64,000 bases of DNA from positions 62,001 through 126,000 of the forward strand of contig NZ_JAOZEV010000011.1 in NCBI RefSeq assembly GCF_025847275.1, read 5' to 3'. The notes beneath the pieces are model-generated. The model did no database searches. It was not told where the DNA came from and worked only from the letters and a program-made list of their open reading frames with translations. Numbering within the stretch: the stretch's first letter is position 1; every line of letters starts with the position of its first letter. The DNA comes from Flavobacterium frigoritolerans. GTDB taxonomy: Bacteria > Bacteroidota > Bacteroidia > Flavobacteriales > Flavobacteriaceae. The translations under genes were made by a program, and so were the position numbers. Below are positions 17,952 to 27,450 of the stretch, in pieces.

Positions 17952-19532
17952 TTAATGCATTGCATCGGCAGGGTTAATCTTGTTTTTTCCTTTCTTGATT
18001 AAAAAGATAATAGGAATACAGCATAAAAACATAATACCTAAGTACATAAATATATCCATGTATGCCAAAACAGTACTTTGTTTCATTACCGAATAATCTA
18101 TTACCTGATAGGCTTTATTTAAAGCTTCATTACTACTAAATCCTTTCGACATAAATCCTTTTTGTAGTATGGCAACTCTTTGTTGTACTTCAAATTTACT
18201 TGCGTCTAAATGAGATACTAAATCAACACGATGTTTCTGACTGAATCTTGTAATGAAGGTGGTGATAATTGCAATACCAAATGAACCTCCTAATTGTCGC
18301 ATCATTCCTGTAAAAGCCGCTCCTTCACCAATATGTTTTCCTTGCAAGGTAGAAAGTGATAATGTTGTTATAGGTACAAAAAGTAATCCTAAACCAATAC
18401 CTCTTAAAATTAATGGCCAGTATAAATGTTCAACTCCTGTATCGGGAGTCATATTGTTATACATCATGAAGGTAAAGAAAAAGAAAATCAAAAATCCAAC
18501 TCCTACCATATATCCTTGCGGAACTCCTCGCTGAATTAATTTACCAATAATAGGCATCATAAAAGCGGTTGTAATCGACCCCGGAATAAGTAATAAACCC
18601 GCATCGGTTGCAGTCCATCCTAAGACAGATTGTGTATAAATCGGGATAATCAATGTTGATCCATAAAGTCCAAAACCAAGAATGAAACACATTATGGTAC
18701 CAATACGAAGATTTCCATCTTTAAGTACACTCAAATTTACAATTGGGTGTTTATAGGTGAGTTCTCGCCATATGAATAATATTAATCCAAAAACGGTTAC
18801 TACACTTAATGTTACAATCACTGGATCATTAAACCAATCGTCTTGCTGTCCATGTTCCAGAACGAATTGCAAAGATCCAATAAATGACGCCAAGAATATT
18901 ATTCCCCACCAATCGACTTGATTGGCTTTTAGTTTCTCACCATATTTTGGGCTTCTTACAAAAGAAAGTGCCAAGATAGTAGCAATAATTCCAAGTGGAA
19001 TATTAATATAAAAAATATAAGGCCAAGAATAATTATCTACTAAATACCCTCCTAAAGGCGGACCTAAAGTTGGACCTACAATAACTCCCATTCCGTAAAT
19101 TGCCTGAGCCATTCCTCGTTTTGCAACTGGATAACTTTCGGTTATAATGGTTTGTGCTGTAACTAGTAACGCACCACCACCAAGTCCCTGAATAAATCGG
19201 AATGCAATAAGTTCCCAAATATTGGAGGCATTACCACATAAAAAAGAAGATAAGGTGAAAATTATAATCGACGTTACAAAATAATTTCGTCTTCCAAATT
19301 GTTGTGACAACCAACTCGTCATTGGGATTACAATAACATTTGCAATAGCATAAGCAGTAATAACCCATGCAACGTCTGTTAATGTGGCACCGAGACTTCC
19401 TCTCATGTCGGTTAAAGCTACGTTTACGATAGTTGTATCTACGATTTCTAGCAAAGCACAAAGTACTGCTGTTATCGTAATTAAAACTCGTCTGTAGCCA
19501 TATTCTACTAAATCATCTTCTACTTTTACCAT
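17952..19532 (-). CDS. DHA2-family MFS drug exporter, EmrB-like
   Basis: 526-residue inner-membrane proton antiporter with 14 predicted helices. Motif A-like WLSQQFGRRNYF (about residue 75), motif C-like GMGVIVGPTLGPPLGGYLV (about 145-165) and the early IVDTTIVNVAL motif are all seen in EmrB/QacA-type exporters. It is the last gene of the TetR-TolC-EmrA-EmrB operon, 77 bases after the adaptor gene. Together with the adaptor and TolC-like channel it should export hydrophobic toxicants across both membranes. Substrates cannot be read from sequence. Confidence 0.93.
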   Translation of the reverse strand: MVKVEDDLVEYGYRRVLITITAVLCALLEIVDTTIVNVALTDMRGSLGATLTDVAWVITAYAIANVIVIPMTSWLSQQFGRRNYFVTSIIIFTLSSFLCGNASNIWELIAFRFIQGLGGGALLVTAQTIITESYPVAKRGMAQAIYGMGVIVGPTLGPPLGGYLVDNYSWPYIFYINIPLGIIATILALSFVRSPKYGEKLKANQVDWWGIIFLASFIGSLQFVLEHGQQDDWFNDPVIVTLSVVTVFGLILFIWRELTYKHPIVNLSVLKDGNLRIGTIMCFILGFGLYGSTLIIPIYTQSVLGWTATDAGLLLIPGSITTAFMMPIIGKLIQRGVPQGYMVGVGFLIFFFFTFMMYNNMTPDTGVEHLYWPLILRGIGLGLLFVPITTLSLSTLQGKHIGEGAAFTGMMRQLGGSFGIAIITTFITRFSQKHRVDLVSHLDASKFEVQQRVAILQKGFMSKGFSSNEALNKAYQVIDYSVMKQSTVLAYMDIFMYLGIMFLCCIPIIFLIKKGKNKINPADAMH

Positions 19533-19609
19533 TTTGTTGTATTAGAATACTTTTCTAAAATGAATGTATAATCCTTTTCCAAGATATTCAACCTTGGTTA
19601 AGTGCATTT

Positions 19610-20689
19610 TTATTTTATATGTACATCTACATCCACGTTCATTCCTGGTCTCAATAATTTTATTTTTTCAACATCATTATCAGCGTCCAAGTTAATTTTT
19701 ACGGGTAATCTTTGAATTGTTTTTACAAAGTTTCCAGTTGCATTATCAGGAGGAAGTAAAGAAAAACGAGACCCTGTTGCAGGAGAAAATGAAGTAAGAG
19801 TTCCTTTAAATTCATAATTAGGATAAGCATCTACTTTTAATGTTACTTTTTGACCAACAACCATTTTGTTAAGTTGTGTTTCTTTAAAGTTTGCTACAAC
19901 CCAAGCTTCAGAATTATTGATGATATAAAACAAAGATTGTCCTGGTTGAACCAATTGTCCTGGCTGGATATCAACTTTAGAAACCTGACCGTCAATTGCT
20001 GCAGTAACTACAGTATAAGACAAGTTTAAATGAGCAACATCTAATAATGTTTTTGCTTTTTTGATATTTGCAGCAGCAACTTCAGTTTGTTTATCTGTAG
20101 CTTTAGATTTAGCCTGAATTACTGATTTTTGGTAAGCACTTGCTTTTTCTTGTTGTTGTAAAACACGTACTTGGCTTTCAGCTTCTTCTTTTGCACTTAA
20201 AGCTTTTTCGTACTGTTGTTTTGTAATTGTATGGCTTTTGTATAAGTTGTTGTAACGGTTGTAATCATTTGTTATTTGTGCTAATCTAATTTTTGCACTT
20301 TCGATATTACCACCAGCAGATCTTACATTTGCATCCGAAACTGAGATATTTGCCAGTGCACTTCCAATATCCGCTTTTGCAGCTTCAAATGAACCTTCAG
20401 CACCTAATAAAGCAGCATTTGCTTCGTCAATTTTTAATTGGTAATCTCTTTTGTCGATTGTAAATAAAGTATCTCCTTTTTTTACAAAGTCATTATCTTT
20501 TACATAAACTTTACTTATATATCCCGAAACTCTTGGAATAATTGGATTCATTTTTTTCTCTATTTGGGCATCATCCGTTTCTTCGTGAGCAAGAGAGTGC
20601 ATGTATTTGTAGATCCCGTAAGTTCCACCAACTAGAACCAAAAGTGCTAGTATAATTATAAATTTGGTATTTGTTTTTTTCTTTTCCAT
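19610..20689 (-). CDS. HlyD/EmrA-type membrane fusion protein
   Basis: 359-residue periplasmic adaptor. One N-terminal membrane helix (about 9-27), a lipoyl half-motif (PRVSGYISKVYVKDNDFVKKGD, about 50-70), a long coiled-coil hairpin (about 80-205), the second lipoyl half (AAIDGQVSKVDIQPGQLV) and a beta-barrel region ending in LRPGMNVDVDVHIK. It links the EmrB-like pump to the TolC-like channel. It sits 12 bases after the TolC-like gene and before the pump gene. Confidence 0.93.
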   Translation of the reverse strand: MEKKKTNTKFIIILALLVLVGGTYGIYKYMHSLAHEETDDAQIEKKMNPIIPRVSGYISKVYVKDNDFVKKGDTLFTIDKRDYQLKIDEANAALLGAEGSFEAAKADIGSALANISVSDANVRSAGGNIESAKIRLAQITNDYNRYNNLYKSHTITKQQYEKALSAKEEAESQVRVLQQQEKASAYQKSVIQAKSKATDKQTEVAAANIKKAKTLLDVAHLNLSYTVVTAAIDGQVSKVDIQPGQLVQPGQSLFYIINNSEAWVVANFKETQLNKMVVGQKVTLKVDAYPNYEFKGTLTSFSPATGSRFSLLPPDNATGNFVKTIQRLPVKINLDADNDVEKIKLLRPGMNVDVDVHIK

Positions 20690-20701
20690 GTGGGCTGTCG
20701 A

Positions 20702-22027
20702 TTATATTTTTGTAAGATTGAATGATTGTGATAATTGTCCTGTTGCTGAAAGCATTTCGTAATATCTATGAATTATATCGGCTTTAGATGTAGCTGTATT
20801 TACTTTAGCACTAAGGTTTTCTACATCGGCCTCAAGTAAATCATTGGTATCAGCAAGACCATTGTCGAACTTATCTTTTAAGATTCTATAATTTTCTGAT
20901 GCTTGCTCTAGAGCTAAGTCGTAAACCGAGCTTTGTTTTAAAGCTAAGTTATAGTTCTCTATTGCTTGTTGTACTTCGACTTTAATATAATTTGTCAAAA
21001 TTTCTTCTGAGCTTTTTACTTCATCTGCTTTACTCTGAGCCTGTTTTATATCGGCTCCTTTTTTTAATATTCCGCTAAGATCATAAGAAACGCCAACTCC
21101 AAAATTCATTGCATTTTGTACGGTAAGAATGTTTCTAACATCAACAGCAGCATAACCACCTAATAATGAAACAGTAGGGTAGTAAGCACTTTTTGCCATT
21201 TTTATACTAGATTCACTAGCTTTTTCCTGATAACGCAATGCTTCTAAATCTTTACGATTTTCCAAAGCTGGTTGCTCATTTGTTGGAATATTATCTGTTT
21301 TATAATTGATGAAATCATTTTCTCTAACAACTAATTTTGTAGAAGAATCTAATTTAAGTAGCGTTATCAAATAATAATTTAAAATGTTTAGATTTTTATT
21401 TGCTTCATCTATTGATAGTTGAATTTTAGAAACCAATAGTTGTGATTTCAATAAATCATTTCTTGGGATGATTCCATTTTTTTCTAATTCGATAAAATCA
21501 GTTACACGCTGCTTCGCTTGTTTTTGATTTTCATTTAAAAGTTCAATAGTTTTTTGAGTCTTGTACAAATCGGTATAGTAATTAACTACTCTTAAAGCTA
21601 TATCTTCTTTAGTTTTTAATGAAGTTGCAAGTTCTGCTTGGTACAAATTTTCAGATAGTTTAATACTGTTCTGAATTTTGAAACCTGCAAATATTGGTAA
21701 GCTAGCGCTAAGCTGTCCCAACATCAACTGATCAGGATTTGGCATTGAACCTGAACCGCTTTCCTGATTCATTTTTAAATTTACATCTGCACCAGCCAAT
21801 CTTTGATATTGTCCAGAGGCTTTTAAATCTGGATATTGATTGTTTTTTGTAGATTTAAGTTCGTACTTTTTAGTGTTGACTTTTGTGTTTGCCAACGTGA
21901 CTTCGTCACTCTTCTCCCATGCTATTCGTACAGCATCATCTAGGGTAAGACTCGTTTTTTCTTGAGCTTCTAATGAGGAAATTCCGATTAAGAAAACCCC
22001 AAAGAGCATTAGTGGATTAATTTTCAT
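20702..22027 (-). CDS. TolC-family outer-membrane efflux protein
   Basis: About 441 residues. The signal peptide ends near LEAQ. Two repeats of the OEP helical domain follow: LTLDDAVRIAWEKSDEV near the start, and in the second half AVDVRNILTVQNAMNFGVGVSYDLSG with ENYRILKDKFDNGLADTNDLLEA, a classic TolC signature. I take the ATG at 22027 (MKINPLM) rather than a TTG six bases upstream. Either way the start overlaps the 3' end of the TetR gene, so the two are translationally coupled. Confidence 0.92.
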   Translation of the reverse strand: MKINPLMLFGVFLIGISSLEAQEKTSLTLDDAVRIAWEKSDEVTLANTKVNTKKYELKSTKNNQYPDLKASGQYQRLAGADVNLKMNQESGSGSMPNPDQLMLGQLSASLPIFAGFKIQNSIKLSENLYQAELATSLKTKEDIALRVVNYYTDLYKTQKTIELLNENQKQAKQRVTDFIELEKNGIIPRNDLLKSQLLVSKIQLSIDEANKNLNILNYYLITLLKLDSSTKLVVRENDFINYKTDNIPTNEQPALENRKDLEALRYQEKASESSIKMAKSAYYPTVSLLGGYAAVDVRNILTVQNAMNFGVGVSYDLSGILKKGADIKQAQSKADEVKSSEEILTNYIKVEVQQAIENYNLALKQSSVYDLALEQASENYRILKDKFDNGLADTNDLLEADVENLSAKVNTATSKADIIHRYYEMLSATGQLSQSFNLTKI

Positions 22028-22646
22028 AAACAAGTAAGGCTTTTATAGTTTGTTGAATGTGTTTTGTTAAGTGTGTTTTTATGTAATCGTTATATAAAGC
22101 TTCGGTATTTAAATTCAGTATTTTCTCGAAGAAGATTTTGTTCATATGGAAATGAAAAAAAGTTCCGAGGATAGTAGGAGTTATTAATGGGATAATGACA
22201 TCTTTTCGGAAAACACCTTTTTCCTGACCTTCATGAATAATGCTTTCTAGTGATTTAAGATTGCCTTTCTTTAATTCGGTAAAGTGATTTAAAGTTTTTT
22301 CTCTTTTCTTAGATGTCAATTCAAAATGCATAATTCTGAAAATTCCTCCGTTGCAGTTAATCTTATTGATATAAAGTTCGATTAACTTATTTACTTTATC
22401 GATGGGTTCTAAATCTTCTTGTAGTAAATTTTCTAATTGTAGTTTCAGATCCGATGTTCGATATATAATCAACGATTCGAGTAATCGTTCTTTGGAACCA
22501 AAATAATACGACACCATTGCAATGTTAATTTTTGCTTCTTTGGCGATATTTCGTATCGAAGTTCCTTCAAATCCTTTATCAGAAAATAGCTTTTCTGCAA
22601 CCTTGAGAATTTGAATTTTTTTCTCGTTTAATTCGATGTGTGACAT
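22017..22646 (-). CDS. TetR/AcrR-family repressor of the efflux operon
   Basis: 209 residues from the ATG at 22646 (a TTG at 22670 would add eight residues and reach the operator zone, so is less likely). The N-terminal helix-turn-helix reads ILKVAEKLFSDKGFEGTSIR, then IAKEAKINIAMVSYYFGSKE. The C-terminal ligand domain is helical. It is the first gene of the operon, and two adjacent palindromes lie 25 bases upstream, so autorepression released by a drug ligand is likely. Confidence 0.92.
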   Translation of the reverse strand: MSHIELNEKKIQILKVAEKLFSDKGFEGTSIRNIAKEAKINIAMVSYYFGSKERLLESLIIYRTSDLKLQLENLLQEDLEPIDKVNKLIELYINKINCNGGIFRIMHFELTSKKREKTLNHFTELKKGNLKSLESIIHEGQEKGVFRKDVIIPLITPTILGTFFHFHMNKIFFEKILNLNTEALYNDYIKTHLTKHIQQTIKALLVYEN

Positions 22647-22670
22647 GAGTGGGTTTCTAATCGGGTACAA

Positions 22671-22704
22671 AATTAAACAAGTGTTTAATTTAAACAGCTG
22701 TTTA
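22671..22704. promoter_or_regulatory. Twin palindromic operators of the TetR-regulated efflux operon
   Basis: 22671-22690 has arms AATTAAACA and TGTTTAATT around AG, with perfect 9-base pairing. 22691-22704 is the perfect palindrome TAAACAGCTGTTTA. Both share half-sites AAACA/TGTTT and abut each other 25 bases before the TetR ATG. The rest of the spacer to 22833 shows nothing notable. Confidence 0.72.
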
Positions 22705-22833
22705 GTTTTTATTTAACATAATTTTAACTAAAATATTCCTTTATAAGTGAATGTTTATTTTGTTATATAGTACTGATTATCAATATCATATGTTAATTAT
22801 AACGATGTAGGAAATTTATGATTTAAGGAATAA

Positions 22834-23514
22834 TTAGATTTTAAAATCAGATAAATTTTCAACAATTTCAGCTCTTTGGTACCAATCATTATGTACCAAT
22901 TCGAGGTTTTTTATTTCAAATTTTCCGAAGTTATAATCACGGTATTTGTGCAGTGTTTTTAAGAATAAATCCTTGTTATTTATAGGGTTTCTGAACCGTA
23001 CAACTGTTAAATGTGTAGTAAATAAAGAATACCTTTTGTCGATACTTTGTTCGAGAGTAGTTTGTTTAAACGCTGTACGAAGATTATCTCGTAAATCGTT
23101 TATACTTGTGTCGCTTGGAAATCCCTGAATCATAACTGCCGAAGGAGAAGCGGTAATTCCGTGTAGATTAATTACTGATTTATTTAAACCAGTAATGCAT
23201 TTATTGATTACAGCAATATAATCTTGTAACGTGATGTTGTTTAAATCAAAGCCGTCATAACAAGATATAATAGACATTACTGTGATGTGAATATCCGAAT
23301 TTGGATAATAATATTGAGAAGCATCAACTTCTTTTAATTCATTTAAAAAAAGTTGAATGCTATTTTTAATCTCTTCTGTAGGTCGAATTAATAGTGTAAT
23401 TCCAAAACGGTTATCGCTCAAATTATCTATTTGTGTATCTATAACATAATTGTCATTTGATATTTTTTCACAGGATGCTGTGAACAAATTAGTATAATGA
23501 GTAGCTAAATCCAT
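22834..23514 (-). CDS. 2'-5' RNA ligase-like 2H phosphoesterase
   Basis: 226 residues with two histidine motifs of the 2H superfamily: HITVMS (about residue 91) and HLTVVRF (about 168). The spacing of about 77 residues fits a bilobal LigT/CPDase fold, where the two HxT motifs act on 2',3'-cyclic or 2'-5' phosphodiester bonds. No membrane segment or signal is visible. It stands alone between the TetR operon and the trp operon. Substrate unknown. Confidence 0.82.
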   Translation of the reverse strand: MDLATHYTNLFTASCEKISNDNYVIDTQIDNLSDNRFGITLLIRPTEEIKNSIQLFLNELKEVDASQYYYPNSDIHITVMSIISCYDGFDLNNITLQDYIAVINKCITGLNKSVINLHGITASPSAVMIQGFPSDTSINDLRDNLRTAFKQTTLEQSIDKRYSLFTTHLTVVRFRNPINNKDLFLKTLHKYRDYNFGKFEIKNLELVHNDWYQRAEIVENLSDFKI

Positions 23515-23569
23515 TTTGTATTGACTTTTTTAAATCTATCTAACCTTTTAATCAAGCTATGTTACAGTA

Positions 23570-23735
23570 AGTCCCAGCGAGACGTTATATTTATAGAAAT
23601 TTCAATCATTTTTTAAGAAACCCCATCAGGGTGACATTTTAGCAATCGCAAGATAAACAAAAATATCGCTCTGCTGGAGCTAATTGGAAGAACGTATTGT
23701 ATCGGCTATAAATAGTACCGCTCCTCTGGAGCTTT
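23570..23735. repeat. Degenerate dispersed-repeat remnants
   Basis: Spacer after trpA. It holds two related 14-mers, CGCTCTGCTGGAGC (23667-23680) and CGCTCCTCTGGAGC (23719-23732), each an inverted GCTC/GAGC motif. Also present are a TATTTATAGAAA word and a CCCCATCAGGGTGACA block. They look like decayed copies of a short Bacteroidota repeat; I could not test this against a genome. Confidence 0.45.
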
Positions 23736-23763
23736 TAATAATAGAATTAAAAAGATTAATATA

Positions 23764-24525
23764 TTATCTAATCGCCTTTACAAACTCGGCAATATTTCCA
23801 GTTCCTTTTTCAGATAAATGTTTGATAAAAGCACTTCCGATGATAGCTCCTTTAGCAAATTTAGTTGCCTGATTGAAAGTTTCTTTATTAGAAATTCCAA
23901 ATCCAATTACCTGTGGGCTTTTAAGATTCATATTTGCAATTCTTTCAAAATAGCTTTCCTCTGTATTGCCAAAACCAGATTGAGAACCAGTAACGCTGGC
24001 AGAACTTACCATATATATGAATCCGTTTGAGACACTATCTATAAATTCAATACGCTCATCAGATGTTTGTGGAGTAATCAGAAATACGTTTATAATACCG
24101 TATTTTTCAAAAGTCTCTTTGTATTGTTCTGCATAAACATCAACAGGAAGATCTGGAATAATTAATCCGTCGATTCCAATTGCTGCACATTTTTTACAGA
24201 ATTCCTCAACTCCGTATTGCAATATAGGATTAAAATAGCCCATTATTATCAACGGAATCTTTACGCTTTCGCGAATATTTTCCAGTTGATCAAATAAAAT
24301 TTGTGTCGTCATTCCGTTATGCAATGCCTGAGTAGAACTTGCTTGAATTGTTGGTCCATCTGCCAAAGGATCACTAAATGGTAATCCGATTTCGATCATA
24401 TCGATTCCGTTTTTTTCTAGATCCTGAATGATTTGTACGGTGTCATTAAGATTAGGATATCCTGCAGAAAAATAGATAGAAAGTATCTTTTTATCTTCTT
24501 GTAGTTTTTGATTTATTCTGTTCAT
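23764..24525 (-). CDS. trpA: Tryptophan synthase alpha chain
   Basis: 253 residues. Cleaves indole-3-glycerol phosphate to indole and passes it through a tunnel to TrpB. Active-site Glu and Asp are in MIEIGLPFSDPLADGPTIQ (about 44-62), with the phosphate-binding GFGISNKE and GAIIGSAFIKHL segments near the C-terminus. Last gene of the trp operon, separated from trpB by a carbon-nitrogen hydrolase gene. Confidence 0.96.
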   Translation of the reverse strand: MNRINQKLQEDKKILSIYFSAGYPNLNDTVQIIQDLEKNGIDMIEIGLPFSDPLADGPTIQASSTQALHNGMTTQILFDQLENIRESVKIPLIIMGYFNPILQYGVEEFCKKCAAIGIDGLIIPDLPVDVYAEQYKETFEKYGIINVFLITPQTSDERIEFIDSVSNGFIYMVSSASVTGSQSGFGNTEESYFERIANMNLKSPQVIGFGISNKETFNQATKFAKGAIIGSAFIKHLSEKGTGNIAEFVKAIR

Positions 24526-24596
24526 TTTTTTATTTTTTTATGCTAACAGGTTTAAGAAAAACTGTTAGGTATTTTATTAATCTTGATATTGTCTTT

Positions 24597-25334
24597 TTAA
24601 TCTATTACAAATTCATTTGTCCAGATTTCATTGAGATTTTTTACAATCAATAATCCAGAATCTGAATCATTCATCTGAGCGATTAATTCTCCTTTATTAT
24701 TCCAAAACGCGCTTTTTCCACCCGAAGCATATCCCCATGATTCTCCGCTAAAATTAGACATAAGTACATTCATATTATAGGTACCAGCATAATCTTGCAA
24801 AGCTTTGTAAGCTACAGGAATTCCGTTTGGAGTAAAGAATATACTAGCAATATAAATTGCCGTTTTATTTTCGCTTGCATTTTTTGGATGCAACGGATTA
24901 TCGATATCGGCACAAATAGCAAAAGAGATTTTTTTATTCTCTAATTCGATTGTTGGATTATAATCAAAAGACGATTGATAATAAATATCTTCGCCTTCAT
25001 GAAGAAATTGTTTGGTATAAATAGAAACCGAATTATCGGGTGAAATAATAAATTCTCCGATAAATAATTGTTCCTTAATTTTTATAGGTGCTCCAGCTAC
25101 AATCACAATCTTATTTTCTACAGCTAATTTTTTTAAATGATCCAATCGTGAGTCGTTTTCTATGAAAGTAAGTTCACTCGCATTTTCTCTTTCGTACCCC
25201 GTGATCGATAGTTCTGGAAATACGATTAAATCGGCATTTTTTGTTGCCGCCAATGCTATAAGACGATAATGATCTAATAAATTAGAATCTATATCTCCGC
25301 GTTTGGGTTTGGTCTGAGCTGCAGCTAATATCAT
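24597..25334 (-). CDS. Carbon-nitrogen hydrolase (nitrilase superfamily)
   Basis: 245 residues. The three nitrilase catalytic positions are visible: Glu in VFPELSITGYE (about 40), Lys in the YTKQFLHEGEDIYY region (about 107) and Cys in SFAICADIDNP (about 142). Such enzymes hydrolyse amides or nitriles, but the substrate is unknown. It sits inside the trp operon between trpB and trpA, in the same direction, so is probably coexpressed. No known step of Trp synthesis needs it, so it may be a passenger. Confidence 0.88.
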   Translation of the reverse strand: MILAAAQTKPKRGDIDSNLLDHYRLIALAATKNADLIVFPELSITGYERENASELTFIENDSRLDHLKKLAVENKIVIVAGAPIKIKEQLFIGEFIISPDNSVSIYTKQFLHEGEDIYYQSSFDYNPTIELENKKISFAICADIDNPLHPKNASENKTAIYIASIFFTPNGIPVAYKALQDYAGTYNMNVLMSNFSGESWGYASGGKSAFWNNKGELIAQMNDSDSGLLIVKNLNEIWTNEFVID

Positions 25335-25388
25335 TTTAATAATTATGTGTTGTTTTACTGTGAGATTTTTTATTGATTATGTGTGTTT

Positions 25389-25500
25389 GCGTTAGGGATA
25401 AAAGCGATATCCTTTTTTAGGCTTTTTTTCTGCCTTAAAAAGATTTAGCGTCCCGATAGTTATCGGGAAGCCCGACCGTTTTTTTCTGATGGAAACGCCC
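25389..25500. repeat. Palindromic dispersed element, copy 1 (REP/MITE-like)
   Basis: Starts with GCGTTAGGGAT and ends with GGAAACGCCC (terminal GCGTT/AACGC inverted). It contains a near-perfect 18-base palindrome TCCCGATAGTTATCGGGA (25451-25468) followed by AGCCCGACCG, and an inner AGGC/GCCT stem. A truncated second copy is at 41779-41833. No ORF inside. Lies in the trpB to hydrolase spacer. Confidence 0.65.
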
Positions 25501-25502
25501 AA

Positions 25503-26693
25503 CTATAACTTGAAATAATCGATATAGGTATTTAAATCTTTATCGCCACGACCTGATAAATTGATAACTACGATTTCGTCGGGACCAAATTTCTTTTGTT
25601 CCAGAACGGCAAAGGCATGTGCACTTTCGATAGCAGGAATAATCCCTTCTGTTTTTGATAATTGTAAACCAAATTGCATGGCTTCATCGTCTGTAATCGA
25701 AATAAACTCGGCTCTGCCAGATGCGAATAAATGGGCGTGCATTGGTCCAACTCCCGGGTAATCTAAACCTGCTGAAATAGAATAAGGTTCGGTGATTTGT
25801 CCGTCGGGAGTTTGCATTAACAATGTTTTACTTCCGTGAATGATTCCGATTTTTCCTAATGCTGACGTTGCAGCACTTTCGCCTGAGTCAACTCCTAAAC
25901 CAGCAGCTTCTACAGCAATAATATTTACGTCTTTTTCGTCTAAGAAATGGTAAAAAGCTCCAGCAGCATTACTTCCTCCGCCTACGCAAGCGATAACGTG
26001 ATCTGGGTTTTCACGGCCTTCTTTTTCTAATAATTGTGTTTTTATCTCGGCAGAAATTACACTCTGAAAACGTGCTACCATATCAGGATAAGGATGTGGA
26101 CCAACGACAGAACCGATGATATAATAAGTATCGACAGGATTATTAATCCAATCGCGAATGGCTTCGTTTGTAGCATCTTTTAAGGTTTTTGAACCCGAAA
26201 GTGCTGGACGAACTTCTGCCCCTAGCATTTTCATACGAGCCACATTTGGTGCTTGACGCTTAATGTCGATTTCACCCATATAAACAATACATTGCAATCC
26301 CATTAAAGCACAAACTGTAGCAGTTGCAACGCCGTGTTGACCCGCGCCAGTTTCTGCAATAATTCGGTTTTTACCAAGACGTTTTGCTAGCAAAATTTGA
26401 CCAATTGTATTGTTTACTTTATGCGCACCAGTATGGCATAAATCTTCTCTTTTTAAATAGATTTTGGTATTGTATTTTTTCGAAAGTCTTTCGGCAAAAT
26501 ACAATGGGGTAGGGCGACCTACATAATCTTTTAATAGTGCATCGAACTCAGCTTGAAAGCTAGGGTCGGCAGTAATCTTTAAGTAGTTCTGGCGTAGTTC
26601 TTCTACATTTGGATATAACATTTCTGGAATGTAGGCTCCTCCAAATTCTCCATAATAGCCTTTTTCGTTTACGTGAAAACTCATTTTGTTCAA
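25503..26693 (-). CDS. trpB: Tryptophan synthase beta chain
   Basis: 396 residues. PLP enzyme condensing indole and serine. The PLP lysine lies in HTGAHKVNN (about 91), the phosphate-binding GGGSNA at about 237, and GRGDKD at the C-terminus. The N-terminal [13 protein letters not shown] is typical of TrpB1. It starts 3 bases after the trpF stop; the start ATG is at 26693, and an in-frame ATG four codons later also fits. Confidence 0.97.
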   Translation of the reverse strand: MNKMSFHVNEKGYYGEFGGAYIPEMLYPNVEELRQNYLKITADPSFQAEFDALLKDYVGRPTPLYFAERLSKKYNTKIYLKREDLCHTGAHKVNNTIGQILLAKRLGKNRIIAETGAGQHGVATATVCALMGLQCIVYMGEIDIKRQAPNVARMKMLGAEVRPALSGSKTLKDATNEAIRDWINNPVDTYYIIGSVVGPHPYPDMVARFQSVISAEIKTQLLEKEGRENPDHVIACVGGGSNAAGAFYHFLDEKDVNIIAVEAAGLGVDSGESAATSALGKIGIIHGSKTLLMQTPDGQITEPYSISAGLDYPGVGPMHAHLFASGRAEFISITDDEAMQFGLQLSKTEGIIPAIESAHAFAVLEQKKFGPDEIVVINLSGRGDKDLNTYIDYFKL

Positions 26694-26696
26694 AGT

Positions 26697-27329
26697 TTAA
26701 ATGTTTAAAGTCGCAAGATTTTGCTTGAAACTATATAATATGTTTTTATCTTTTAATCCTGGTTCGATTTCGAATTTACTGTTTACATCGATGGCATAAA
26801 TAGGTAAATTGGTTTTCAAAATCTCTTTTATTGTTGCTACTTCATCAATCCCGATTCCGCCACTAAGGAAGAATGGTTTTACTGAATTGTATTGGTTTAA
26901 TATTTTCCAATCAAAAGTGGTTCCGTTTCCGCCAGGTAATTTTCCTTTAGTATCAAAAAGGAAATAATCACAAACCGATTCGTATGGTTTTAATACTTCA
27001 AAATCAAAATTTTCATCAGCAGAGAATACTTTGATAAGTTCGATCTTAGTATCAATTTTATTTTTTAGTTCTTGACAAAACGCTACCGATTCGTGACCGT
27101 GTAATTGAATAGCTTGCAAATCGTATTTTGAAATTTTGCTTAGAATATCTTCCTGACTTTGATTTACAAAAACACCAACTTTCTTTATCGACTTTGGCAA
27201 ATTAGGAATGATTCCGTCAAAATAGCGTGCCGATTTCTCCCAGAAGATGAATCCCATATAATCGGGTAGGAGCGAACCTACTTCGGTTATATTATCGGGA
27301 TATTTCATACCGCAGATTTTTAATTTCAT
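26697..27329 (-). CDS. trpF: Phosphoribosylanthranilate isomerase
   Basis: 210 residues. Amadori isomerisation of phosphoribosylanthranilate. Catalytic Cys in LKICGMKYPDN (about 5) and Asp in FLFDTKGKLPGGNG (about 127), with the C-terminal phosphate-binding FLSGGIG. It lies between trpC and trpB, 3 bases from trpB. Confidence 0.95.
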   Translation of the reverse strand: MKLKICGMKYPDNITEVGSLLPDYMGFIFWEKSARYFDGIIPNLPKSIKKVGVFVNQSQEDILSKISKYDLQAIQLHGHESVAFCQELKNKIDTKIELIKVFSADENFDFEVLKPYESVCDYFLFDTKGKLPGGNGTTFDWKILNQYNSVKPFFLSGGIGIDEVATIKEILKTNLPIYAIDVNSKFEIEPGLKDKNILYSFKQNLATLNI

Positions 27330-27335
27330 TTTCGT

Positions 27336-27420
27336 TGTGTTTTTTACCGCAAAGGGCGCAAAGAGTTTTTATATTCTATGTCATTAAAACGCTAAGTTCG
27401 CAAAGCTTTGGGCTAAATTT
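27336..27420. repeat. Octamer-like array before trpF
   Basis: Contains ACCGCAAAGGGCGCAAAGAG and GCTAAGTTCGCAAAGCTTTG. On the minus (sense) strand this gives CTCTTTGCGCCCTTTGCGG shortly before the trpF ATG. The same ACCGCAAAG-GCGCAAAG words recur at 53118-53185. Confidence 0.6.
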
Positions 27421-27450
27421 GTATACGTTTTTATGCCTATTGCTTAATGC

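Noticed and set aside
19033..19461. Two Cys/Arg/Tyr-rich frames within the EmrB-like gene
   Set aside because: Frame-shifted shadows of a complete 526-residue transporter.
24597..25334. Hydrolase as an enzyme of tryptophan synthesis
   Set aside because: All seven enzymes of the pathway are already present; position alone does not assign a step.
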